A stretch of DNA of 64,000 bases from Hymenobacter ginkgonis (GTDB lineage: Bacteria; Bacteroidota; Bacteroidia; Cytophagales; Hymenobacteraceae). The stretch lies in assembly GCF_009755225.1 (NCBI RefSeq), contig NZ_WQKZ01000001.1, forward strand, positions 310,001 to 374,000. The letters run 5' to 3'. Position numbers and translations under genes: made by a program. Positions 8,888 to 17,337 of the stretch are shown one piece after another. Each line of letters begins with the position of its first letter. Within the stretch, counting starts at the first letter, position 1. The notes under the pieces are model-generated. The model had not been told where the DNA came from, did not search any database, and saw only the letters and a program-made list of their open reading frames with translations.

Positions 8888-9916
8888 ATGAAAACCAGTT
8901 CTCCCGCCACAGTTGCGTTTTCGGTGCTTGATTTGGCGCCCATCGTGGCCGGTGCCACGCCTACCGATACCTTCCGCCACAGCCTCGATTTGGCGCAGCA
9001 CGTCGAGCAGTTCGGCTACACGCGCTTCTGGCTTTCCGAGCACCACAACATGGCCAGCGTGGCCAGCTCGGCCCCGGTGGTGCTGATTGGCTACATCGCG
9101 GGGGGCACCACTACGCTGCGCGTAGGCTCGGGCGGCATTATGCTGCCCAACCACGCGCCGCTGGTAGTAGCCGAGCAGCTGGGCACGCTGGCCTCGCTCT
9201 ACCCCGGCCGCATCGACCTGGGCCTGGGCCGCGCGCCGGGCTCCGACCAGCTGACGGCGCAGGCCATTCGGGGCAGCCGCTTCGGGGGGGCGCAAGATTT
9301 TCCGCGCGATATCCAGCAACTGCAAACGTATTTCTCGGCTGCTAATAGCGGGGCCGCCGTGCGCGCCATTCCGGGCGAGGGGTTAGATATTCCGATTTAC
9401 GTGCTCGGCTCGAGCACCGACAGCGCCTACCTGGCAGCGGCTATGGGCTTGCCCTACGCCTTTGCCAGCCACTTTGCGCCGGGTCAACTGTTGGCGGCAC
9501 TCGACATCTACCGGCGCAATTTCCGGCCCTCGGCCGCCCTGGCCCAGCCCTACGTAATCGCCTGCGTAAACGTAATTGCCGCCGACACCGATGCCGAGGC
9601 CCAGTGGCTGGCCACGTCGTTGCAGCAGTTTATGCTGGGCGTTATCACGGGCCGGCCGGCGCCCTTGCTGCCGCCCGTCGAAACTATGCAGTGGGGCCCT
9701 GCGCAGCAGCAGGCCGTGATGCAGATGCTGGCCTACTCGTTTATCGGCAGCAAAGCCACCATTCAGCAAGATTTGCAGGAATTTATCGCCCAAACGCAGG
9801 TCGATGAAGTGATGGCCGTGTCGAATATTTTCAACCACGAAGCGCGGGTGCACTCGTACCAGGTGCTGGCTGATGCGTTGCGCGAGTTGCAGCCCACTGC
9901 GGAGCTGGTTCGCTAG
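8888..9916 (+). CDS. Luciferase-like flavin-dependent monooxygenase
   Basis: A 342-residue member of the bacterial luciferase-like (LLM class) oxidoreductases, which use reduced FMN from a separate reductase. The TIM-barrel hallmarks are SVLDLAPI near the start, RFWLSEHHNM at about residue 50, LRVGSGGIMLPNHAPL at about 78-93, and YPGRIDLGLGRAPG at about 110. This signature corresponds to the MsnO8-type subgroup known from many genomes, whose substrates are mostly undefined. It is a single gene, divergent from the response regulator, so context gives no substrate. Confidence 0.92.
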   Translation: MKTSSPATVAFSVLDLAPIVAGATPTDTFRHSLDLAQHVEQFGYTRFWLSEHHNMASVASSAPVVLIGYIAGGTTTLRVGSGGIMLPNHAPLVVAEQLGTLASLYPGRIDLGLGRAPGSDQLTAQAIRGSRFGGAQDFPRDIQQLQTYFSAANSGAAVRAIPGEGLDIPIYVLGSSTDSAYLAAAMGLPYAFASHFAPGQLLAALDIYRRNFRPSAALAQPYVIACVNVIAADTDAEAQWLATSLQQFMLGVITGRPAPLLPPVETMQWGPAQQQAVMQMLAYSFIGSKATIQQDLQEFIAQTQVDEVMAVSNIFNHEARVHSYQVLADALRELQPTAELVR

Positions 9917-10075
9917 TGGCAGGGTAGGGCGCAAAGGGCGACGGCTATTTGAATGCTGAATGGGCTGTAAGTCTGTTATATGCGAAGTAAAACCAGGGAG
10001 AACGGGCTGCCGCGCCGCGCGCATTCGGTTGGCGGGGGGTAATTTCAGCCAACTAACTCTCTTGTTTTTCTCCGC

Positions 10076-12253
10076 ATGATACAGCACGCAGTCCGCCACG
10101 CGGGCGCGACCCTCGCCCTTTTACTTACCGCCGCGGCCGCGCAGGCGCAGGTGGGCCCCGGCACCCAATGGACCAAAGATGGCTATGGCTACCTGAAGGT
10201 GCAGCAAGATGAAATAGTGCAGCTCGATGCCCGCAAAACGGGCCAGGCCGTCACCATCCTCAGCAAGCAGCAATTAACGCCCGCCGGCCAAACGGCCCCG
10301 CTCAAGGTGCGCCGCTTTGCTATGTCTGATAACGGCAAGCTGGTTTTGCTCAACACCAACACCAAAAAAGTGTGGCGCTACGACACCCGCGGCGACTACT
10401 GGGTGTATAACCTAGGCACCAACAAGCTGGTGCAGCTCGGCAAGGGCCGGCCCGAGTCGTCGCTGATGTTTGCCAAATTTTCGCCCGATGGCAGCAAGGT
10501 GGCCTACGTGAGCGAACACAACTTGTACGTCGAAAACCTGGCCGATAACCGCATTACCCAGCTCACCACCGACGGCACCGATAAGCTCATCAACGGCACC
10601 TTCGACTGGGTGTATGAGGAGGAGCTGGACTGCCGCGACGGCTTCCGCTGGGCGCCCAACGGCCAGAGCTTGGCCTACTGGCAGCTCGACGCGACCAAGA
10701 CGCGCAACTACTTGATGCTGAACACTACCGACCAGCTCTATCCCTATACGGTGCCCGTGGAGTACCCGGTGGTAGGCGAAGACCCCAGCCGCGCCCGCAT
10801 TGGCGTGGTGCCGGTGGCCGGCGGCGCTACCAAGTGGATGGATATCCCCGGCGACGCCGTGCAGCACTACCTGCCGCGCATGGAGTGGGCCGGCCCCAGC
10901 GAGCTGATTGTGCAGCAGCTCAACCGCCGCCAGAACGAGAGCAATATTATTTTGGCCAACGCCAGCACCGGCGCGGTCAAGGCCATTTTCAGCGAAACCG
11001 ACAAGGCTTGGATTGACGCCAAAGACCCGGCCGTGGGCTGGAATTGGATTAACAAGGGCCAGAGCTTCGTGTGGGCCAGCGAAAAAGACGGTTGGCGCCA
11101 CCTTTATTCGATAGACCGCACCGGCAAGGAGAAGCTGCTGACGCCCGGCAACTACGACGTGATTAGCCTCGAAAACATCGACGAGGTCGGGGGCGAAATC
11201 TACTTCATGGCCTCGCCCACCAACGCCACCCAAACCTACCTCTACCACGTGCCCCTGAAGGGGGGTAGCGCCACGCGCCTCACGCCCATGGCGCAAGCCG
11301 GCTGGCACAATTACGATATTTCGCCCAACGGCAAAATTGCGCTGCATACCTACTCCAGCGCGGCCCACACGCCCGTAGCCGACGTGGTGAGCCTACCCGC
11401 CCACCAACGCCTGAGCGGCGGCGAGAGCCCCACACCGCCGGCCGGCATGGCCGCAATGAAGCTGCCCAAAACCGAGTTCTTTCAGGTGAAAACCGCCGAT
11501 GGCGTGACCCTGGACGGCTGGATGGTGAAGCCCACCAATTTCGACCCCAAGAAGAAGTATCCCATCGTATTCTACGTGTATGGCGAGCCAGCTAGCCAGA
11601 CCGTAACCGACCGCGTGGGTACGGGCCTCAACCGCCTCTACCAGGGCAATATGGCCGACGACGGTTACATCTACGCCTCGCTCGAAAACCGGGGCGCGCC
11701 CGCCCCGCGCGGCCGCGAGTTTCGCAAGGCCATCTACCACAACATTGGCGCGCTCAACATCCGCGACCAGGCCATGGGTGCCAAGGAAGTACTCAAAAAC
11801 AGCTTCGTTGATACCAGCCGCGTGGCGGTGTGGGGCTGGAGCGGCGGCGGCTCGTCTACGCTCAACCTGATGTTCCAGTACCCGCAGATTTATAAGACAG
11901 GTATCTCCATCGCGGCCGTGGACAACCAGCTCAACTACGACAACATTTACCAGGAGCGCTACATGGGCCTCGTGCCCGAAGACAAGCACTTTTTCGTGGA
12001 TAACTCGCCGTTGGCCCACGCCAAAAACCTGCGCGGCAACCTGCTGCTCGTGCACGGCACCGGCGACGATAACGTGCACTACAACAACGCCGAACAGATG
12101 ATAAACGAGCTGGTGAAAGACGGTAAAACCTTCCAGCTCATGAGCTACCCCAACCGTACGCACAGCATCTCGGAGGGCGAGGGTACCAGCCGCCACCTGG
12201 CGGCCACCTACACCAAGTTCCTCAAGGAAAACTGCCCGCCCGGCGGGCGCTAG
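10076..12253 (+). CDS. Dipeptidyl peptidase IV (S9 family)
   Basis: A 725-residue secreted serine peptidase that removes X-Pro or X-Ala dipeptides from peptide N-termini. It has an N-terminal signal peptide (hydrophobic to AAAAQAQ), a beta-propeller, and a C-terminal alpha/beta-hydrolase domain. The substrate-binding double Glu lies in DWVYEEE (Glu181, Glu182). The catalytic triad is Ser589 in GWSGGGS, Asp664 in GTGDDNVHY and His696 in NRTHSI. These match DPP IV closely. It likely acts in the periplasm on oligopeptides. It is monocistronic, ending at a strong terminator. Confidence 0.95.
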   Translation: MIQHAVRHAGATLALLLTAAAAQAQVGPGTQWTKDGYGYLKVQQDEIVQLDARKTGQAVTILSKQQLTPAGQTAPLKVRRFAMSDNGKLVLLNTNTKKVWRYDTRGDYWVYNLGTNKLVQLGKGRPESSLMFAKFSPDGSKVAYVSEHNLYVENLADNRITQLTTDGTDKLINGTFDWVYEEELDCRDGFRWAPNGQSLAYWQLDATKTRNYLMLNTTDQLYPYTVPVEYPVVGEDPSRARIGVVPVAGGATKWMDIPGDAVQHYLPRMEWAGPSELIVQQLNRRQNESNIILANASTGAVKAIFSETDKAWIDAKDPAVGWNWINKGQSFVWASEKDGWRHLYSIDRTGKEKLLTPGNYDVISLENIDEVGGEIYFMASPTNATQTYLYHVPLKGGSATRLTPMAQAGWHNYDISPNGKIALHTYSSAAHTPVADVVSLPAHQRLSGGESPTPPAGMAAMKLPKTEFFQVKTADGVTLDGWMVKPTNFDPKKKYPIVFYVYGEPASQTVTDRVGTGLNRLYQGNMADDGYIYASLENRGAPAPRGREFRKAIYHNIGALNIRDQAMGAKEVLKNSFVDTSRVAVWGWSGGGSSTLNLMFQYPQIYKTGISIAAVDNQLNYDNIYQERYMGLVPEDKHFFVDNSPLAHAKNLRGNLLLVHGTGDDNVHYNNAEQMINELVKDGKTFQLMSYPNRTHSISEGEGTSRHLAATYTKFLKENCPPGGR

Positions 12254-12274
12254 CCGGCATGCAGCTTCGGCACT

Positions 12275-12323
12275 AAAGCGGGGGTAGGGAAAGCATAGGC
12301 TGCTTTCCCTACCCCCGCTTTTT
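12275..12323 (+). terminator. Terminator after dipeptidyl peptidase
   Basis: Perfect 21-base inverted repeat (arms 12275-12295 and 12301-12321, 5-base loop), ending in a T run. The arms contain GGGGGTAGGG and its complement, the over-represented motif of this window. Confidence 0.85.
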
Positions 12324-12400
12324 GCTGCGGAGCGGCCCACGCATTTGGGTGGGCATCGGGCGTGCGCGTTACCTTCCGCCGACCCTAGCTTTTTCTCGTT

Positions 12401-12934
12401 ATGCGAATCCCTCTTGTGCGCGTTACGCTGCTCTTCGTGAGCTTTATTATGGGCGGGGCGCTGCTGCTCGTATTCGATTTTTATGAACTGAACAGCCCGC
12501 GCGTGAATACGGCGCTGCTCCTGCTGCTGACGGCGGCCAAGGTGGCGTATTTTCTGGTAGCCATCTTGCGCTGGATTCGCCAAACGGTGACTTCGCCCTA
12601 TCACCTTCAGCACCTGCTGAGCTTTTTGGCGCTGCACGTGCTGCTGATTGTTTGCTCGTTTGGTATTGATTATTACTGCCTTCACGAAATCAGCGACGAC
12701 TCGTTTTACCTACCCAGCGGCCCACAAGCGGCCTGGCGGCAGATGCTCACGTTTTTGTATTTCAGCCTGGGCAAGTTTACGACCGCGGGCGGCGGCGAAC
12801 TGCACCCACTAAGCCCGGCGGCGCAGGTATGCGCCATGGCCGAAATGGTGGTTTCGTACTTCACCACGGTGCTGATTATTGCCAACGTGGGCTTGCTGCA
12901 AGCTCTATTCGGCCGCAAGCCTGATGCCTCCTAG
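12401..12934 (+). CDS. Ion-channel-like membrane protein, atypical filter
   Basis: A 177-residue membrane protein with about four hydrophobic segments (near residues 8-28, 42-60, 70-92 and 143-168). Between the last two is a pore-like loop, FTTAGGGELHPLSP, followed by a helix ending VLIIANV. This arrangement resembles the pore-loop and inner helix of two-TM potassium channels (Ion_trans_2), where the filter normally reads TTVGYGD. Here Thr127-Thr128-Ala129-Gly130-Gly131-Gly132-Glu133 replaces it. Conduction and selectivity are therefore uncertain. No regulatory RCK domain is present. The gene stands alone. Confidence 0.6.
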   Translation: MRIPLVRVTLLFVSFIMGGALLLVFDFYELNSPRVNTALLLLLTAAKVAYFLVAILRWIRQTVTSPYHLQHLLSFLALHVLLIVCSFGIDYYCLHEISDDSFYLPSGPQAAWRQMLTFLYFSLGKFTTAGGGELHPLSPAAQVCAMAEMVVSYFTTVLIIANVGLLQALFGRKPDAS

Positions 12935-13093
12935 CCAGGCGGCTGCCGGCTGGGCTAGGCACCACGGGCGGGGGTAGGGGCGGGGTGCCCAAAGTATGAC
13001 TATTGCTTGATAGGCAAGGTATTTGCACGAGCAAAACAGCTGGTGGCGCCGCAAGTAAAAGCTTTGTTGATGGCCTGCTTTCCCTTGCACGAT

Positions 13094-13944
13094 ATGAAAT
13101 CTTTTACCGTTCCTCACCACCGAGAAGCACCCCTAATCCGAAACAGTGAAAACTGGGCCGTGCTCCAGCGCCACAATGTGCAGGTAGTCGGTCGTGGCCA
13201 GCCCACGCTGATTTTTTGCAATGGCTTCAACTGCAACCAGCAGGTGTGGCACTACCTCACACCCGCTTTGGCCACGCGCTACCAGCTGGTGCTGTTTGAC
13301 CAGATGGGTACCGGCCGCGCCGACCGTGCGGCCTACGACCCCAGAAGTACGCCACCCTCGATGGCTATGCCCAGGACGTGGTGGCTATCTGCCGGGCCTT
13401 GGATGTGCGGGAGGCCATTATCGTGGGCCATTCGGCGGGCGCCATGATTGCGCTGCTGGCCGCCATTCGGGCGCCGCAGTATTTTGCGAAAGCCGTGCTG
13501 CTGGCCGCCTCGCCCTACTACCTCAACGAGCCGGGCTACTACGGCGGCTTCGAGCGCAAAGACGTGGCCGACCTGCTGGCGACCATGGACGCCAACTACC
13601 AGCAGTGGGCCAACGCGTTTGCCATCATGCTAGTTGGGCAAGACTACCCCGCTACCCTGGGCTACGAGCTGGCCGGCTACTTCTGCCAGTCTGACCCCGA
13701 AATTGCCAAGCAGATTGTGCAGCTCAGCTTCTGGGGCGATAACCGCGCCCTGCTGCCGCAACTGCACTTGCCCACGCTGCTGCTGCAATGCGCCGACGAC
13801 GTGGCCGTGCCCACCGAAGTGGGGCAATACCTGCTCGAGCACCTGCCCCAGGCCACCCTCGTTACGCTGCAAGCTACCGGCCATTGCCCCCACCTCAGCG
13901 CGCCCCGCGAGGTGCTGGCGGCTATGCAAGATTTTATCGGGTAG
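13094..13944 (+). pseudogene. RsbQ/KAI2-like alpha/beta hydrolase, frameshifted
   Basis: Two overlapping frames together give a full-length RsbQ-like hydrolase. The first frame carries the N-terminus (CNGFNCNQQVWHYL, VLFDQMGTGRADRAAYDP). The second continues exactly with KYATLDGYAQDVVAICRALDV, then the nucleophile VGHSAGAM, the acid in QCADDVAVP and the histidine in TGHCPHLS. One base is missing just after 13344. All catalytic residues survive, so this is either a recent mutation or a sequencing error. RsbQ acts with a PAS phosphatase in Bacillus stress signalling; plant relatives (KAI2, D14) are receptors. No phosphatase partner lies nearby. The start is taken at MKSFTVP; an upstream ATG at 13007 is possible. 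Confidence 0.85.
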
Positions 13945-14130
13945 GGCGATAGTTTCGGTACTGCCACTGATTTTGCGGGGTAGACGCTCCCTTTGGGCAC
14001 TGCAGCCCCGGGTAGGGCGAGAGCTCGCCAATGTGCGCCGGCCGTGGCCGTGAGCTTTACTTTGTGCCGAAGGAAGTGCCTGGTGGCAGGGGGTAAGGTT
14101 TCCCGTCGCCGCCAGCGTCCCGAAGCCCGA

Positions 14131-14850
14131 ATGATGTTTTTCCAACTTGGTATCGTGTTGCTGCTGCTGGCGCTGGGTATGGGCTACAGCGCGCGGGCCG
14201 GCAAGCTCACCACTCCGGCTGTGTGGATGGGCGGGCTGCTGGGCTTGCTCATCTACCTCGGGGCGGGGTTCGTGGGCCTGGCGCTGCTGGCGCTGTTTTT
14301 TGGGCTGGGCACAGCCGCTTCTGCCTGGAAAGTGGCCGACAAGCGCCGTCTCGGCTTGGCCGAAGAAAACAAAGGCCGCCGCACCGCCGGCCAGGTAATA
14401 GCCAATGCCGGCGTGGCTGGCGCGCTGGGCTTACTCAGCTGGCGCTACCCCCCCGCCGCCCCGTGGGGCCAGCTGCTGCTGGCGGGCAGCTTCGCCGCCG
14501 CTACCGCCGACACTCTAGCCTCGGAGCTAGGCAATGTGTATGGCCGGCGCTACTACAACGTGCTCACCTTCAAGCCCGACACCCGCGGGCTAAATGGCGT
14601 GGTCAGTCTCGAAGGCACACTGTTAGGCTTGGCGGGTAGCGCTCTTATCGCGGCCGTTTACTGCCTGGGTGCTGGCTGGAGCGCGGCTTTTGGGTGGCTG
14701 CTGCTGGCTGGCACGGCCGGCAATTTTGCCGATTCGCTGCTGGGTGCCACCCTCGAGCGCCGCCACTACCTCACCAACAATGCCGTAAACCTACTGAACA
14801 CACTTGTGGGTGCGCTCACAACTGGGGCGCTCTACTGGCTTGCTAAATAG
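14131..14850 (+). CDS. DUF92 family membrane protein
   Basis: A 239-residue protein of the DUF92/TIGR00297 family. It has about six hydrophobic segments, the GKLTTPAVWMGG region near the start, the conserved SFAAATADTLASELG segment in the middle, and TAGNFADSLLGATLERR toward the end. Distant relatives include phytyl-phosphate and other isoprenoid kinases, but a function here is only inferred. The open frame extends 46 codons upstream as Arg/Ala-rich sequence, so the ATG at 14131 (or 14134) is preferred. It ends at a bidirectional terminator facing uxuA. Confidence 0.88.
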   Translation: MMFFQLGIVLLLLALGMGYSARAGKLTTPAVWMGGLLGLLIYLGAGFVGLALLALFFGLGTAASAWKVADKRRLGLAEENKGRRTAGQVIANAGVAGALGLLSWRYPPAAPWGQLLLAGSFAAATADTLASELGNVYGRRYYNVLTFKPDTRGLNGVVSLEGTLLGLAGSALIAAVYCLGAGWSAAFGWLLLAGTAGNFADSLLGATLERRHYLTNNAVNLLNTLVGALTTGALYWLAK

Positions 14851-14860
14851 GTGTAGCACA

Positions 14861-14915
14861 CGCAGAAAAAAAACGTCCTGCTGCACTACGCGCAGCAGGA
14901 CGTTTTTTTTCTGCG
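14861..14915. terminator. Bidirectional terminator, DUF92/uxuA
   Basis: Perfect 24-base arms (14861-14884 and 14892-14915) with a 7-base loop. Each arm holds an 8-base A or T run next to a GC-rich stem (CGTCCTGCTGC), giving a U tract in both directions. Confidence 0.9.
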
Positions 14916-14938
14916 AAATAGCCCCCACGCTTTGCATT

Positions 14939-16105
14939 TTACCCGAGCGAGCGGCTGATGCCTAGCTCCAAGCCGCGCAGCTCGGCCAAGCCGCGCAGGC
15001 GGCCAATGGCCGAGTAGCCGGGGTTGGTTTGCTTGTGCAAATCGTCGAGCATTTGGTGGCCGTGGTCGGGGCGCATGGGTAGGCTTACCTGGCGCTGGCG
15101 CATCACGCCGACCAGCTCGCGCATAACGGCGTACATGTCCACATCACCTTCCAAGTGGTTGGCTTCGTAGAAGTTGCCCTCGGCGTCGCGCTGCGTACTG
15201 CGCAAATGGATGAAGTGAATGCGCGGGGTAAACGCGCGCACCATGGCCGGCAAGTCGTTATCAGCCCGCACCCCAAACGAGCCAGTGCAGAAGCACAGCC
15301 CGTTGCGCACCGACGGCACGGCCGCTGCCAGCGCGGCCACGTCGTCGGCCGTGCTCACCACCCGCGGCAGCCCCAAGATGGGGTAGGGCGGGTCGTCGGG
15401 ATGAATGGCCAGGTTCACGCCTACCTCTTCGGCCACCGGCACAATGGCCTGCAAAAACAAAATCAGGTGCTGGCGCAACTGGTTGGCGTCAATGCCCGCG
15501 TACGCATCCAGCGCCTGCTGAAACTGCGCCAGCGTGAAGCTCTCCTCGCTGCCCGGCAGCCCCGCAATCACGTTGCGTTGCAGTTGCTGGCGCTCGGCCT
15601 CGCTCATGCCCTCGAAGCGGACTTGAGCGCGGGCCAGCTCCTCAGCGGTGTAGGCTTGGGCCGCGGTCTGGCGCCGAAGCAGCAGCGCATCGAAGGCCAC
15701 GAACGCCGCCTTTTCAAAGCGCAGTGCCCGCGAGCCATCGGCTACGGGAAAAGCCAAATCCGTGCGCGTCCAGTCGAGTACAGGCATGAAATTGTACGTG
15801 ACCGTATAAATGCCGCAGGCCGCCAGATTGCGAATAGATGTTTGGTAATTAAGGATATAGCGCTGGTATTCGCCGGTGCGGGTTTTGATGTTTTCGTGCA
15901 CGGGCACGCTTTCTACCACGCTCCACGTGAGGCCGGCCGCGGCAACAAGCGCCTGGCGCTCGCGGATGGCGGCCACCGGCCACACCTCGCCATTCGGAAT
16001 TTGGTGCAGGGCCGAAACCACGTCAGTAGCACCCGCCTGGCGGATGTCGGACAGGCTCACGGGGTCGTTGGGGCCAAACCAGCGCCAGCTTTGGATAAGG
16101 GGCAT
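14939..16105 (-). CDS. uxuA: Mannonate dehydratase
   Basis: A 388-residue enzyme that converts D-mannonate to 2-keto-3-deoxygluconate in glucuronate breakdown. It begins [20 protein letters not shown], the typical UxuA start, followed by [15 protein letters not shown]. Metal-site residues lie in [19 protein letters not shown] and the final MRPDHGHQM. It is cytoplasmic. It is the most distal gene of the carbohydrate locus, after an SDR that probably makes its substrate. A gap of 234 bases containing palindrome F separates the two. Confidence 0.95.
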   Translation of the reverse strand: MPLIQSWRWFGPNDPVSLSDIRQAGATDVVSALHQIPNGEVWPVAAIRERQALVAAAGLTWSVVESVPVHENIKTRTGEYQRYILNYQTSIRNLAACGIYTVTYNFMPVLDWTRTDLAFPVADGSRALRFEKAAFVAFDALLLRRQTAAQAYTAEELARAQVRFEGMSEAERQQLQRNVIAGLPGSEESFTLAQFQQALDAYAGIDANQLRQHLILFLQAIVPVAEEVGVNLAIHPDDPPYPILGLPRVVSTADDVAALAAAVPSVRNGLCFCTGSFGVRADNDLPAMVRAFTPRIHFIHLRSTQRDAEGNFYEANHLEGDVDMYAVMRELVGVMRQRQVSLPMRPDHGHQMLDDLHKQTNPGYSAIGRLRGLAELRGLELGISRSLG

Positions 16106-16178
16106 AAAAGATGAGTGGGATGATTTAAGGTATTGAGTAGGGCTTTAAAAGGGAGTAAGTAGTCGCCCTCCATAGAAA

Positions 16179-16276
16179 GCCTCACCCCCTAATTCCTTGT
16201 CCTTCAGCGAGGATACACCGGTCTTGAGCGGTCGGCAGGCTCCCCCTCGCTGAAGGAGAGGGGGTAGGGGGGAGGC
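16179..16276. repeat. Imperfect palindrome F
   Basis: Left arm 16179-16212 and right arm 16245-16276. The inner 12 bases (CCTTCAGCGAGG with CCTCGCTGAAGG) and outer GCCTC/GAGGC plus CCCCCT/AGGGGG pieces pair; the middle does not. It differs from the GAAGCATCT palindromes and carries GGGGGTAGGGG in the right arm. It lies between the SDR and uxuA genes. Confidence 0.7.
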
Positions 16277-16339
16277 GCCCCGCCAGCACGACTACCTAAT
16301 TAATTAACCACGAATGGCTACAAGCATCATTAGCTTCAA

Positions 16340-17161
16340 TCACACGCCGCTATAGGCGTTGAAGCCGCCATCAACCAGCACGGTTTCGCCGCTCACAAAC
16401 TTCGAGGCGTCGCTGAGTAAGTAGATGAGGGTGCCCGCTAGTTCTTCGGCCTCGCCGAAGCGCTGGAAAGGCGTGTTGGCGATAAACTTGCGGGCGCGCT
16501 CCGTGAGCGAGCCGTCTGTTTCGAGCATCAAATGGCGGTTTTGTTCGGTGAGGAATACGCCCGGCGCAATGGCATTCATGCGAATGCCACCGCCGTAGCG
16601 CAGGCCCAGCTCCACGGCCATCCACTGCGTGTAGGCTTCTATCGACTTCTTCGCCAGCGTGTAGCCGAGTACCCGCGTAAGCGGCCGCTGCGCCGTGAGC
16701 GAAGAAATATTGACGATGGAGCCCTTGCCCTGCGCCGCCATCACGCGCCCAAAAACGGTGGTCGGGATAACGGTGCCGAACAGATTTAGGTCTACCGCAT
16801 GGCGCGTATCGGCAATGCTGACGTCGAATAAATCCTGGCTGGGGCTCACGGTAGCGCCGGGCATATTGCCGCCGGCAGCATTCACGAGCCCGTCGATGCG
16901 GCCCCAAGTGGCCAGTATGTGGTCGCGGGCGGCTTCGAGCTGCGGCGTATCAAGCACGTCGGCCAGAATGACGAGCGCCTCGCCGCCTACCCCCCTAATG
17001 GCGGCCGCCCGCGCCTCGGCCCGCGCCGCATCGCGGCCCATCACCACGACTTTGGCCCCCGCCTCGGCCACTGCCAGCGACAGGGCCGCGCCCAACACGC
17101 CGGTAGCCCCCGTGATAACGACGACTTTATCCTGTAAAGAAAATTGAGTTAGCGCAGACAT
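16340..17161 (-). CDS. SDR oxidoreductase, likely D-mannonate/fructuronate reductase
   Basis: A 273-residue short-chain dehydrogenase. The NAD(P)-binding TGATGVLG is at residues 18-25, NAAGG is in the middle, and the active site is ISSLTAQ with YTLAKK. The C-terminus shows the usual SGETVLVDGGF. Its position next to uxuA and its GxNMPGATV insertion fit the Bacteroidota SDR that reduces fructuronate to mannonate, replacing the long-chain UxuB. That specificity is inferred from context. It lies 176 bases downstream of the GH3 gene, with palindrome B between them. Confidence 0.88.
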   Translation of the reverse strand: MSALTQFSLQDKVVVITGATGVLGAALSLAVAEAGAKVVVMGRDAARAEARAAAIRGVGGEALVILADVLDTPQLEAARDHILATWGRIDGLVNAAGGNMPGATVSPSQDLFDVSIADTRHAVDLNLFGTVIPTTVFGRVMAAQGKGSIVNISSLTAQRPLTRVLGYTLAKKSIEAYTQWMAVELGLRYGGGIRMNAIAPGVFLTEQNRHLMLETDGSLTERARKFIANTPFQRFGEAEELAGTLIYLLSDASKFVSGETVLVDGGFNAYSGV

Positions 17162-17207
17162 GAATAAGCAATAATATTTTTGATTATGAGCAATTTGTTA
17201 ATCGTTT

Positions 17208-17290
17208 GTCATGCTGACGCAGGAAGCATCTTGCCAGGCTCGTACGGTAGCAGTTCTGCCCTGCCAAGATGCTTCCTGCGTCAGCATGAC
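17208..17290. repeat. Palindromic element B
   Basis: Left arm 17208-17238, right arm 17260-17290: 26 bases perfectly paired, starting GTCATGCTGACGCAGGAAGC and continuing ATCTTG, then four more pairs after one mismatch. The 21-base loop is unstructured. It sits between the GH3 and SDR genes, which point the same way. Confidence 0.9.
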
Positions 17291-17337
17291 TGACGAGACA
17301 AGGTGCTGGAAGAGGCTTGATTGACAAAAAAATGCGG

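Noticed and set aside
13007..13093. Upstream start extending the RsbQ-like gene
   Set aside because: The extra 29 residues do not resemble the family N-terminus, though they cannot be fully excluded.
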